DNA of 64,000 nucleotides from Sepiola atlantica (GCA_963556195.1 CAUVYP010000587.1:992001-1056000), one strand, 5' to 3'. Shown: positions 1 to 11,201, counted from the first letter of the stretch. Made by a program: numbers and translations. The notes: generated from the letters alone by a model not told the origin.

Positions 1-3000
1 CCGGAGATATGTCGATACAAACTGAATACGCAAAACATCAACAAAATTTAGCGTGTTTTAAAGTTGATATCGCTTTTGTTTATAACTTGTACATTTATTC
101 GAATTGTGCAACGAAACTTTGCAGACAACCGCAGAGACACATTTTCTACTGAAGTACCAAGTTTCAGAAGTACAGCTCTTGCACTGCCGGAGATATGTCG
201 ATACAAACTGAATACGCAAAACATCAACACAATTAAGCGCGTTTTAAAGTTGATATCGCTTTTGTTTATAACTTCCACATTTATTCGAATTGTGCAACGA
301 AACTTTGCAGACAGTCGCGGAGAGGCCTTTTCTACTGAAGTACCAAGTTTCAGAAGTGCAGCTCTTGTACTGCTGGAGATATGTCGATACAAACTGAATA
401 CGCAAAACATCAACAAAATTTAGCGCGTTTTAAAGTTGATATCGCTTTTGTTTATAACTTCCACATTTATTCGAATTGTGCAACGAAACTTTGTAGACAA
501 CTGCGGTGACACATTTTCTACTGAAGTACCAAGTTTCAGAAGTGCAGCTCTTGTACTGCCGGAGATATGTCGATACAAACTGAATACGCAAAACATCAAC
601 AAAATTTAGCGCGTTTTAAAGTTGATATCGCTTTTGTTTATAACTTCCACATTTATTCGAATTGTGCCACGAAACTTTGCAGACAGTCGCGGAGAGGCTT
701 TTTCTACTGAAGTACCAAGTTTCAGAAGTGCAGCTCTTGTACTGCCGGAGATATGTCGATACAAACTGAATACGCAAAACATCAACAAAATTTAGCGCGT
801 TTTAAAGTTGATATCGCTTTTGTTTATAACTTCCACATTTATTCGAATTGTGCAACGAAACTTTGCAGACAACCGCGGAGACACATTTTTAACTAAAGTG
901 CCAAGTTTCAGAAGTGCAGCTCTTGTACTGGTGGAGATATGTCGATACAAACTGAATACGCAAAACATCAACAAAATTTAGCGCGTTTTAAAGTTGATAT
1001 CGCTTTTGTTTATAACTTCCACATTTATTTGAATTGTGCAACGAAACTTTGCAGACAGTCGCGGATAGGCCTTTTCTACTGAAGTACCAAGTTTCAGAAG
1101 TGCAGCTCTTGTACTGCCGGAGATATGTCGATATAAACTGAATACGCAAAACATCAACAAAATTTAGCGCGTTTTAAAGTTGATATCGCTTTTGTTGATA
1201 ACTTTCACATTTATCTGAATTGTGCCACGAACCTTTGCGGACAGTCGCGGATAGGCGTTTTCTACTGAAGTAACAAGTTTCAGAAGTGCAGCTCTTGTAC
1301 TGCCAGAGATATGTCGATACAAACTGAATACGCAAAACATCAACAAAATTTAGCGCGTTTTAAAGTTGATATCGCTTTTGTTTATAACTTCCACATTTAT
1401 TCGAATTGTGCAACGAAACTTTGCAGCCAGTCGCGGATAGGCCTTTTCTACTGAAGTACTTAGTTTCAGAAGTGCAGCTCTTGTACTGCCGGAGATATGT
1501 CGATACAAACTGAATACGCAAAACATCAACAAAATTTAGCGCGTTTTAAAGTTGATATCGCTTTTGTTTATAACTTCCACATTTATTCGAATTGTGCAAC
1601 GAAACTTTGCAGACAACCGCGGAGACACATGTTTAACTAAAGTACCAAGTTTCAGAAGTGCAGCTCTTGTACTGCCGGAGATATGTCGATACAAACTGAA
1701 TACGCAAAACATCAACAAAATTTAGCGCGTTTTAAAGTTGATATCGCTTTTGTTTATAACTTCCATATTTATTCGAATTGTGCAAGGAAACTTTGCAGAC
1801 AACCGCGGAGACACATTTTCTACTGAAGTACCAAGTTTCAGAAGTACAGCTCTTGCACTGCCGGAGATATGTCGATACAAACTAAATACGCAAAACATCA
1901 ACAAAATTTAGCGCGTTTTAAAGTTGATATCGCTTTTGTTTATAACTTCCACATTTATTCGAATTGTGCCACGAAACTTTGCAGACAGTCGCGGATAGGC
2001 CTTTCCTACTGAAGTACCAAGTTTCAGAAGTGCAGCTCTTGTACTGCCGGAGATATTTCGATACAAACTGAATACGCAAAACATCAACAAAATTTAGCGC
2101 GTTTTAAAGTTGATATCGCTTTTGTTTATAACTTCCACATTTATTCGAATTGTGCAACGATACTTTGCAGACTACCGCGGAGACACATTTTCTACTGAAG
2201 TACCAAGTTTCAGAAGTGCAGCTCTTTTACTGCCGGAGATATGTCGATACAAACTGAATACGCAAAACATCAACAAAATTTAGCGCGTTTTAAAGTTGAT
2301 ACCGCTTTTGTTTATAACTTCCACATTTATTCGAATTGTGCCACGAAACTTTGCAGACAACCGCGGATACACCTTTACTACTGAAGTACTAAGTTTCAGA
2401 AGTACAGCTCTTGCACTGCCGGAGATATGTCGATACAAACTAAATACGCAAAACATCAACAAAATTTAGCGCGTTTTAAAGTTGATATCGCTTTTGTTTA
2501 TAACTTCCACATTTATTCGAATTGTGCAACGAAACTTTGCAGACAGTCGCGGATAGGCATTTCCTACTGAAGTACCAAGTTTCAGAAGTGCAGCTCTTGT
2601 ACTGCCGGAGATATGTCGATACAAACTGAATACGCAAAACATCAACAAAATTTAGCGCGTTTTAAAGTTGATATCGCTTTTGTTTATAACTTCCACATTT
2701 ATTCGAATTGTGCAACGAAACTTTGCAGACAACCGCGGAGACACATTTTCTACTGAAGTACTAATTTTCAGAAGTGCAGCTCTTTTACTGCCGGAGATAT
2801 GTCGATACAAACTGAATACGCAAAACATCAACAAAATTTAGCGCGTTTTAAAGTTGATACCGCTTTTGTTTATAACTTCCACATTTATTCGAATTGTGCC
2901 ACGAAACTTTGCAGACTACCGCGGAGACACATTTTCCACTGAAGTACCAAGTTTCAGAAGTACCACTCTTGCACTGCCGGAGATATGTTGATACAAACTG

Positions 3001-4084
3001 AATACGCAAAACATCAACAAAATTTAGCGCGTTTTAAAGCTGATATCGCTTTTGTTTATAACTTCCACATTTATTCGAATTGTGCCACGAAACTTTGCAG
3101 ACAGTCGCGGATAGGCCTTTTCCACTGAAGTACAAAGTTTCAGAAGTGCAGCTCTTGTACTGCCGGAGATATTTCGATACAAACTTAATACGCAAAACAT
3201 CAACAAAATTTAGCGCGTTTTAAAGTTGATATCGCTTTTGTTTATAACTTCCACATTTATTCGAATTGTGAAAGGAAACTTTGCACCCAACCGCGGAGAC
3301 ACATTTTCTACTGAAGTACCAAGTTTCAGAAGGGCAGCTCTTGTACTGCCGGAGATATGTAGATACAAACTGAATACGCAAAACATCAACAAAATTTAGC
3401 GCGTTTTAAAGTTGATATCGCTTTTGTTTTTAACTTCCACATTTATTCGAATTGTGCAACGAAACTTTGCAGACAACCGCGGAGACACATTTTCTACTGA
3501 AGTACCAAGTTTCAGAAGTGCAGCACTTGTACTCCCGGAGATATGTCGATACAAACTGAATACACAAAACATCAACAAAATTTAGCGCGTTTTAAAGTTT
3601 ATATCGCTTTTGTTTATAACTTCCACATTTATTCGAATTGTGCAACGAAACTTTGCAGACAGTCGCGGATATTCATTTTCTACTGAAGTACAAAGTTTCA
3701 GAAAGGGCAGCTCTGGTACTGCCGGAGATATGTCGATACAAACTGAATACACAAAACATCAACAAAATTTTGCGCGTTTTAAAGTTGATATCGCTTTTGT
3801 TTATAACTTCCACATTTATTCGAATTGTGCCACAAAACTTTGCACACAGTCGCGGATAGGCATTTTATACTGAAGTACCAAGTTTCAGAAGTGCAGCTGT
3901 TGTACTGCCGGAGATATGTCGATACAAACTAGATACGAAAAACATCAACAAAATTTAGCGCGATTTAAAGTGGATATCGCTTTTGTTTATAACTTCACCA
4001 TTTATTCGAATTGTGCAACGAAACTTTACAGAACGTCGCAGGGACACATTTCTTATTGAAATACTAAGTTTCATTAGTTCTGCT
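1..4084. repeat. 186-bp tandem satellite, about 22 monomers
   Basis: The same monomer recurs every 186 bp from the window start to the first base of the LTR at 4085, including the anchor GCGCGTTTTAAAGTTGATAT. Two monomer types are mixed: one carries a CAGTCGCGGATAGGC-type segment, the other CAACCGCGGAGACACAT. The first six monomers largely alternate between them. Because 186 is divisible by three, the minus strand of most monomers shows a chance open frame of 60 codons ending in a stop; I do not call these genes. The last monomer (about 3950-4084) is the most diverged. The array may continue left of the window. No match to a known satellite can be claimed from sequence alone. Confidence 0.97.
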
Positions 4085-4373
4085 TGTAGGGAACATGAAC
4101 AGTAAGATGGCTTACTCGCGAAACGTCCTCGAGTTTGCTGGTCCTGTGCGCATCGAGTGAAAGAAAGAAAAAAAGAAATCCAACATGGCGTCCCTGAATG
4201 TTTATTACATACAGTTCACGCAAAATCTCGCAAAGTCTCGTTGCACGTATTGAAATTAGGTGTGACTCGATATTATAAAAGCGAGAACGGAGTGTGTGAA
4301 GCGAGTGCACGGGTCGATCGGTGAGCGCTGCTTTGGAGGTTAACAGTGATTTGCGACCTTCGTTGTTACTACA
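4085..4373 (+). repeat. 5' LTR of element A copy 1
   Basis: Starts TGTAGGG and ends ACA. It aligns along its length with the 312-bp LTRs of copy 2 but lacks a stretch of about 17 bp just after the TATA motif (TATTATAAAAG at 4271-4281). That loss removes sequence near the expected transcription start. Confidence 0.93.
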
Positions 4374-4385
4374 AGCTATTTCGGC
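4374..4385 (+). other. Putative primer binding site (tRNA-Phe 5' end complement)
   Basis: AGCTATTTCGGC directly follows the LTR. It is the exact reverse complement of nucleotides 1-12 of metazoan tRNA-Phe (GCCGAAATAGCT, recalled from established tRNA sequence). It does not begin with TGG, as a site for an intact tRNA 3' CCA end would. The position fits a primer site; the mechanism is inferred. Confidence 0.55.
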
Positions 4386-4386
4386 G

Positions 4387-5078
4387 ATGGACAAATTCGA
4401 CTTGAGATTAATACCCAGGGGTGACGGCTCCCCCTCCGGACCCTCTGTAGTCGAGTGTTAGGAGAAAGCCGAGCGCGTCTGCAGACTTTGCAATATAAAG
4501 GATCCTGCACTGGTCATCCCGCTAAGGCTGACCAAAGGAGCATATTCGGTATATCAGCAGCTCGGAGTCGAATCAGGCATGGAGGAAGTTACGCAGCCTT
4601 TGTTTTGGACCCTTTCCTTGCCTGGAGGCAGTGCACCGAACGGCGGTCTGGGCTAGATGAGACTGTGGGCGTCTACCTGGCCGATTTGAGGAGGCTAGCC
4701 GCGCCGTTTGGTGGAACAAGCTAGCGAATACTGGGATGCGCTTTTCTGACTGGACTCCTAGACAGCGCCAGCAGACTGCTGCGAGCATCGTCCAGACTCA
4801 GTGAGATTGGGCTTAACGAGTTGTTGGCCAGAGCCCGAAACATTTTGAAAGAGGACACAGAGCCGGTTTCGGCAGCTGCGGAAGCGTCTTCACCAACAAC
4901 AGAAGACGTGAGATGCTACAAATGTGGCGGGCCGAATCATTTTTCAAAAGACTGCCGAAGCCGAAGCGGTGCAAAGGACGCGCCCGATCGAGGAACGTTA
5001 AAACGCGTGCGTTGTTACCGGTGCAACAAGCTGGGTCACGTGGCAAGAGGTTGTCCGGGAAACGGGCAAGGGGAGTAA
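4387..5078 (+). pseudogene. gag pseudogene, element A copy 1
   Basis: Corresponds to the intact Gag at 49268-49972. It begins at the same ATG 13 bp after the LTR. A TAG at 4459-4461 replaces the second Trp of the WWEK motif. A 13-bp deletion near 4590 shifts the frame, and a second stop lies at 4722-4724. From about 4821 the frame is open again through two CCHC zinc knuckles (CYKCGGPNHFSKDC and CYRCNKLGHVARGC) to the stop at 5076-5078. The structural protein of the particle cannot be made from this copy. Confidence 0.92.
5057..5063 (+). promoter_or_regulatory. Minus-1 frameshift heptamer GGGAAAC (copy 1)
   Basis: Read in the gag frame as G GGA AAC, the X XXY YYZ pattern, 12 bp before the gag stop codon. 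It is conserved with copy 2 and element B. The downstream GGGGAG can pair with CTCCCT, including one G-U pair, so the stem is weaker than in copy 2. Confidence 0.75.
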
Positions 5079-8000
5079 GCTATAGCGCCAATCTTCTCCC
5101 TAGATCGTCGCCAAAAAAGGCGCTACCCACAGTGAGCGTGCGCGTAAACGGGCGTGAGCGCTTCGCTCTTGTAGACACCGGGTGCACGCAGACCCTCGTG
5201 CGCAAAGCATGCTGTGACGCTAGGGATAAGGAAAGGATCCCGGTATTGACGGTTGGCGGTGGCTCGATTGCCTCTTGTGGCGTTAGCATCATTCGCTGTG
5301 ATGAGCCCACAGAAACCGTACGAGCCTTGGTTATAAACGGTGACCTGCTCGGTTACGAGCTGCTCCTAGGAATGGACGTCATCAAGGAATTGGGAGGTGT
5401 ACGCATTGATGGTGAGGGTAGGGCACATTTTGCAAAAGCGGGCCTTTCTCTGAGTGCAGCTATGAAGCTGGAACAGCCTGATTTTCGTGCGAAATTCGAC
5501 CAGCGCACGAAGTCCTGGACAGCCTCCTGAAAGTGGTCGGAGGAGCAGCCACCCGGGTAATTATACAATAAGGTGCCAGAATACAAAATTCCCCCCGGAG
5601 CTCGTGCAGAATACGACAAGGAACTACAAACTTGGATTAGTAATGGATAGCTTGTTCCGTATTCAGAGAAGGAATTGGGTCCTCCAAAGTGCCTGATCCC
5701 GTTAATGTCGGTTATCCAACAGAATAAGCAGAAGGTGAGGCCGGTGCTCGACTATCGAGAATTGAATGAGCACGTGGACCCTTTTACAGATCGCGCGGAC
5801 GTATGCACTGAAAAGTTGAGGGAATGGCGGCAAGCGGGATCTAATGTATCTGTACTGGATCTTCACAAAGCATACCTTCAAGTGCGTGTACACAGATCAC
5901 TATGGCCCTATCAAACGGTGCTCATCAGGGGAAAAAGGTATTGTCTAACCCGCATGGGATTTGGAGTTAATGTGGCGCCATTAATTATGCAAATGATTGT
6001 TGACACCATTCTGACTAAAGATGAGCGCATTCAGCGGGCAACGTCTGCATATATTGATGACGTGTACGTGGACGAGGAAATTGTATCTGCGGCGCGCGTG
6101 AGGGAGCATCTCTACAACTTTGGCCTTCTCAGCAAGGAACCGGAAAGGCTACGGGATGGCGCACGGGTACTTGGTTTGCAGGTCTGTGAGGAATATGACG
6201 TTCTGTATTGGAAACGAGGAAATGAAACCCCGGACATGCCTTGTATTGTTACACGACGAAACGTATGTTCCTTGTGCGGAAAGTTAGTTGGACACCTTCC
6301 TATGGGCGGCTGGCTTCGTGTTGCGGTGACATTTATTAAGCGAAGAGCCTCCGACGTCACCACTGGATGGGATGACGAAACTCATGACGTCCCTCTCAAT
6401 ACAATGCTCCTCACCAGGGTGCACAAGGAAGACCCAACGCGAGGCAGATGGTGCGTCGACAGCCAGAACCTTAGTGTGTGGGTTGATGCAAGCTCTCTCG
6501 CCATTGGTGTATCGGTGGTCCATGATGGCACGGTGGTGGAAGACGCTTGCTGGTTACGCCCAGAAAAGGACTCCCAGCACATAAACCTGGCAGAACTTGA
6601 TGCAGTTATCAAGGGGATAAACTTGGCAATTCTTTGGAAGACGACCACCCTGCGACTATTCACGAATTCTGCTTGCGTCCATAAGTGGATTTCAGATACT
6701 CTGACAGGGAGGGCCAAAGTACGAACCAAAGCCACGAGCGAGATGCTCATCCGACGGCGGCTCGACACGATCATGACGCTGGTGAACGAATATGCGCTGT
6801 CAATAGAGGTGTCCCTGGTCAAATCCAGCCTGAACAAAGCAGATTGTTTGACGAGAGTACCTGAAAGATGGCTTGATGCCATAAGAAAGACTATTGAATC
6901 CATGCAGCCCGCCTGCGCCGCTTCCATGAGCCCCGTTCGATCTAATCACATCAAAGAAGTCCACCAACAAACCGGGCACCCTGGGGTCAAGCGGACCCTA
7001 TATTTTGCTAAGTTGGTTGAACCAGGAGTACAAAAGGCAGACGTCAGAAAAGTGGTCAAAGATTGTGTAGCATGCCAATCCAGTGATCCAGCACCCGTTC
7101 GCTGGGAAAAAGGAAAGCTAGGAGTGGAAAGCCATTGGAACCGGCTGGCGATGGATATTACTCACCACAACGGTCAGGATTTCCTGACCTTCATTGATTG
7201 CGGTCCATCCAGGTTTGCGATATTGCGCATGCTGCGCCGGCAGGATGCAGCCAGCATCGTCCGTCAGTTAAACAATATTTTTCTTGAACGTGGCCCCCCA
7301 ACGGAGATATTAACCGACAATGGCGCTGCATTCACTAGTGAGCAGTTCAGAAAGTTTGCTGATGGCTGGGAAGTACACCTGAGGTTTCGATGCGCCCACG
7401 TACCGAGTGGAAATGGGGTCATCGAGCGGAATCACAGAACCGTCAAAACCATTGCGGCCAAGACGGGCTGCACGGTATTTGGGGCAGTCTACCTGTATAA
7501 CGTAACCCCAAAGGATAATGTTTCACCCTCTACAGCGCCGGATGACACCTTGCACAGGTATCACGTCAGGGTGAAAGGCATAGAGACTAACCAGTTGTCC
7601 GAACTGGAAGTAACCAAAGAGAAACTGAAAAAAAGGGATGTCGTCTGGATTAAGAATCCGCGCGGCAAGTGTACGACGAAATACGGAGTTTGACGCGCCA
7701 CCGAGGTAATAAGTCCACAGGCAGTGCGAGTCGACGGTATGCCCCGTCACATTAGAGACCTACGGTTAGCAACGCAACCATCACTGGACGACAAGAGCGA
7801 GTCGGAGTCAGAGAGAAGTGAGGCATCGCTCTGGCTTGCAGCAGCCCCATCGGACAGTGACTCGGATATCAGCAGTATCCAAGCGGACGCGATGTTTCTC
7901 GACCCTCAGACCGCGGACAAGAGCACAAACGAAGATGAGGCTTGCGTTGTCCCCCTCCGAAGAAGCAACCGGCGAGGAAGATCAAGGCCTCCCTGCCATC

Positions 8001-8260
8001 TCTGTAATCATGAGATCAGGAGGGAGTGTAGGGAACATGAACATGAAGATGGCTTACTTGCAAAACGTCCTCGAGTTTGCCTGTGCTGTGCGCTGCGAGT
8101 GAAAGAATTAAAGAAAGAAATCCAACATAGCGTCCCTGAATGTTTATTACATACAGTTCACGCAAAAACTCGCAGAGTCTCGTTGCACGTATGGAAATTA
8201 GGTGTAGCTCGATATTATAAAAGCGGGTCTCGTACCGTCTCAGGAGAACGGAGGGTGTGA
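5063..8260 (+). pseudogene. pol pseudogene (PR-RT-RH-IN), element A copy 1
   Basis: One reading frame holds protease (LVDTGCTQ), reverse transcriptase (DLHKAYLQV and YIDDVYV), RNase H (WVDASS) and integrase (HHCC finger and D, D35E). It is interrupted by TGA 5528-5530 (Trp in copy 2), TAA 5558-5560, TAG 5648-5650 (Trp in copy 2) and TGA 7691-7693 (Gly in copy 2). The third RNase H acidic residue is Asn (FTNSA, against FTDSA in copy 2). The C-terminal cysteine module (CHLCNHEIRREC, then RPRVCLCC) is retained. The reading frame past it is altered by indels inside the 3' LTR, so the open frame ends late, at 8260. Not a functional gene. Confidence 0.93.
8018..8026 (+). other. Polypurine tract, element A copy 1
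   Basis: AGGAGGGAG directly precedes the TG of the 3' LTR. The same position in copy 2 is AGGGGGGAG. This is the expected plus-strand priming site. Confidence 0.85.
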
Positions 8261-8334
8261 AGCGAGTGCACGTGTCGAGCGGTGATAGCTGCTTTGGAAG
8301 TTAACAGTGATTTGCGACCTTCGTTATAACCCCA
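8027..8334 (+). repeat. 3' LTR of element A copy 1
   Basis: Starts TGTAGGGAACATG. The end is diverged (CCCCA where copy 2 has TTTCA) and abuts inverted 5S spacer. It differs from its own 5' LTR by many substitutions and indels, so this copy is old or recombinant. Confidence 0.88.
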
Positions 8335-8391
8335 GTATCTTAGTACTATTTTTCGCATAATTTGCTAAAAAAAAAATAATAATAAAATTAG

Positions 8392-8511
8392 ATGCTTACA
8401 GCACCTGGTATTCCAAAGTGGTCACCCATCTAAGTACTGACCAGGCCCAACGTTGTTTAACTTCGGTGATCAGACGAGAACCGGTATTTTAAGCGTGATA
8501 TGGCCGTAAGC
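8392..8511 (-). rRNA. 5S rRNA gene, unit L1
   Basis: Read on the minus strand it is 120 nt with terminal helix GCTTAC/GTAAGC. Seven differences from the array consensus: 21T, 26T, 40T, 56A, 63T, 65G, 97T. 56A lies in box A, so activity is uncertain. Confidence 0.93.
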
Positions 8512-8936
8512 GGATATCTTACAACATTTTTACAATTAAACCATTAGTTTGCTTCCCTTATTCTATTTACTTTTCATCATTCATTCAAACTTGCTTTTTA
8601 ATCACACTGTTTTTACACTTTTTATTAAATTTACTCTTTGAAAAAACATATTTAAACTGCATGAGTATAAAAACACACACACACAAAAATAAAAATACAG
8701 TCTACTATCTTCGGCGATTAAATAATAAACAGACTGATAAACAAAAAGAGAAAATAATTTATTTGGGAATTTAATGTGCCGCATAAAAATTTAACGTAAA
8801 GCGAATACCCACTTCCAGGACGACCGGTGGTAATGATTAATATCTACCGCCAACTTTTTCTTGTTTTAAGTAATCGCAAACACAAGTGTTATCTTAATAC
8901 TATATTTCACATCATTTGCTAAAAAAAAAAAATTAG

Positions 8937-9056
8937 ATGCCTACAGCACCTGGTATTCCCAAGTGGCGACCCATCTAAGTACTGACCAGGCTCTACGTTG
9001 CTTAACTTCGGTGATCGGACGAGAACCGGTGTTTTCAGCGTGATATGTCCGTAAGC
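8937..9056 (-). rRNA. 5S rRNA gene, unit L2
   Basis: 120 nt on the minus strand. Differences: 9A, 89C, 90G (box C) and 116G, which breaks one pair of the terminal helix. Confidence 0.93.
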
Positions 9057-9187
9057 GGATATCTTACAACATTTTCCCCATTAAACCATTAGTTTGCTTC
9101 CCTTATTCTATTTACATTTCATCATTCATTCAAACTTGCTTTTTAATCACACTGTGTTGACACTTTTTATTAAATTTACCCTTTGAA

Positions 9188-9206
9188 ACTGACCAGACTC
9201 AACGTT
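9188..9206 (-). pseudogene. 5S gene scrap at the inversion junction
   Basis: Nineteen bases match gene positions of about 57-75 on the minus strand. The left side is minus-oriented spacer; the right side is plus-oriented spacer from a different phase. It marks the breakpoint. Confidence 0.7.
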
Positions 9207-9447
9207 TTCTCTTTTGGTTTTTCAGTCTGTTTATTATTTAATCGCCTAAGATAGTAGAATTTATATTTATTTGGATGAGTTTGTGTTTATATTCTCATGC
9301 AATTTAAATATGTGTTTTGAAAGGGTAAATTTTATAAAAAGTGTAAAAACAGTGTGATTAAAAAGCAGGTTTGAATGAATGATGAAAAGTAAATAGAATA
9401 AGGGAAGCAAACTAATGGTTTAATGGTAAAAATGTTGTAAGATATCC

Positions 9448-9567
9448 ACTTACGGCCATATAACTCTGAAAACACTGGGTCTCGTCCGATCACCGAAGTT
9501 AAGCAACGTAGAGCCTGGTAAGTACTTAGATGGGTGACCACTTGGGAATACCAGGTGCTGTAAGCAT
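9448..9567 (+). rRNA. 5S rRNA gene, unit 1
   Basis: First plus-strand gene after the inversion. Differences: 1A, 15A, 18T, 29T, 32G, 73A. Confidence 0.93.
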
Positions 9568-9988
9568 CTATTTTTTTTTGAGCAAGTGATGCGACAAACA
9601 GTAATAGGGTACTACTAGTGTTTGCGATAACTCAAGGCTGAAATAGTTGGCGGTAGATATAAATCATTACAACCTCGCGTCCTGGAAATGGATATTCGCT
9701 TTACGTTAAATTTTTATGCGGCACATTAAATTCCCAAATAAATTATTTTCTGATTTAGTTTTTCAATCTGTTTATTATTTAATCGCCTAAGATAGTAGAA
9801 TTTATATTTATTTGGATGTGTGTGTGTTTTAATTCTCATGCAATTTTAATATGTGTTTTGAAAAGGTTAATTTAATGAAAAGTGTAAAAACAGTATGATT
9901 AAAAAGCAGGTTTGAATGCATGATGAAAAGTAAATAGAATAAGGGAAGCAAACCAATGGTTTAATGGTAAACATGTTGTAAGACATCC

Positions 9989-10108
9989 GCTTACGGTCAT
10001 ATCACGCAGAAAACACCGGTTCTCGTCCGATCATTGAAGTTAAGCAACGTAGAGCCTGGTCAGTACTAAGATGGGTGACCACTCCGGAATACCAGGTGCT
10101 GTAAACAT
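9989..10108 (+). rRNA. 5S rRNA gene, unit 2
   Basis: Differences: 9T, 20A, 46-47 CC to TT, 80A, 96C, 97C, 117A. Box C is altered. Confidence 0.9.
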
Positions 10109-10535
10109 CTCATTTTTTTTTTTTTTTAGCAAATGATGCGAAAAATAGGAATAGGATACTACTAGGGTTTGCGATTACTCAAAGCGGAAATTGTTGGCGG
10201 TAGATATAAATCATTACAACCTCGCGTCCTGGGAGTGGGTATTCGCTTTAGATTAAATTTTTATGCGGCACATTAAATTCCCAAATAAATTATTTTCTCT
10301 TTTTGTTTTTCAGTCTGTTTATTATTTAATCGCCTAAGATAGTAGAATTTATATTTATTTGGATGTGTGTGTGTTTTAATTCTCATGCAATTTAAATATG
10401 TGTTTTGAAAGGGTAAATTTTATAAAAAGTGTAAAAACAGTGTGATTAAAAAGCAGGTTTGAATGAATGATGAAAAGTTAATAGAATAAGGGAAGCAAAC
10501 TAATGGTTTAATGGTAAAAATGTTGTAAGATATCC

Positions 10536-10655
10536 GCTTACGGCCATATAACGCTGAAAACACCGGTTCTCGTCCGATCACCGAAGTTAAGCAACGTAGA
10601 GCCTGGTCAGTACTTAGATGGGTGACCACTTGGGAATACCAGGTGCTTTAAGCAT
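10536..10655 (+). rRNA. 5S rRNA gene, unit 3
   Basis: Differences: 15A and 113T only; promoter boxes intact. Confidence 0.95.
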
Positions 10656-11081
10656 CTCATTTGTTTTTGTTTTAGCAAATGATGCGAAAAATAGTAATAT
10701 GATACTACTAGTGTTTGCGATTACTCAAGGCTGAAATAGTTGGCGGTAGATATAAATCATTACAACCTCGCGTTCTGGGAGTGGGTATTCCCTTTACGTT
10801 ACATTTTTATGCGGAACATTAAATTCCCAAATAAATTACTTTCTCTTTTTGTTTTTGAGTCTGTTTATTATTTAATCGCATAAGATAGTAGAATTTATAT
10901 TTATTTGGATGTGTGTGTGTTTTAATTCTCATGCAATTTAAATATGTGTTTTGAAAGGGTAAATTTAATAAAAAGTGTAAAAACAGTGTGATTAAAAACC
11001 AGGTTTGAATGAATGATGAAAAGTAAATAGAATAAGGGAAGAAAACTAATGGTTTAATGGTAAAAATGTTGTAAGATATCC

Positions 11082-11201
11082 GCTTACGGCCATATCATAC
11101 TGAACACACCGGTTCTCGTCCGATCACCGAAGTGAAGCAACGTAGAGTCTGGTCAGTACTAAGATGGGTGACCACTTGGGAATACCAGGTGCTGTAAGCA
11201 T
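11082..11201 (+). rRNA. 5S rRNA gene, unit 4
   Basis: Differences: 17T, 18A, 24C, 53G (box A), 67T, 80A. The same set recurs in unit 13, including its spacer. Confidence 0.92.

Larger units (their letters stand above)
4085..8334 (+). mobile_element. LTR retrotransposon, element A copy 1 (degenerate)
   Basis: A complete but decayed copy of the same family as the element at 48943-53250. It has a 5' LTR (289 bp), a priming site, broken gag and pol, a polypurine tract and a 3' LTR (308 bp). Gag has a 13-bp deletion and stops. Pol has at least four in-frame stops (5528, 5558, 5648, 7691), a three-codon deletion near 6408, and an Asp-to-Asn change in RNase H. Unlike the other elements it has no target duplication: the left flank is satellite (CTGCT) and the right flank is 5S spacer (GTATC). 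It is therefore a recombined or rearranged copy, or sits on a pre-existing satellite/5S border with one edge altered. Confidence 0.95.
8335..9187 (-). repeat. 5S rDNA array, minus-oriented segment (2 units)
   Basis: Holds two 5S genes on the minus strand with their spacers, which are the reverse complement of the plus-strand spacers to the right. It starts inside the spacer just downstream of a 5S gene and ends in spacer sequence upstream of the second gene, close to the 5S scrap at 9188. No other gene is seen here. Confidence 0.96.

Noticed and set aside
48..3578. Repeated 60-residue open frames on the minus strand of the satellite
   Set aside because: They follow from a 186-bp period divisible by three and low divergence. 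No start context or known domain supports a protein, and several monomers break the frame.
1..4084. CENP-B box in the satellite (TTCGAATTGTGCAACG)
   Set aside because: The A and CGGG positions that define the box do not match.
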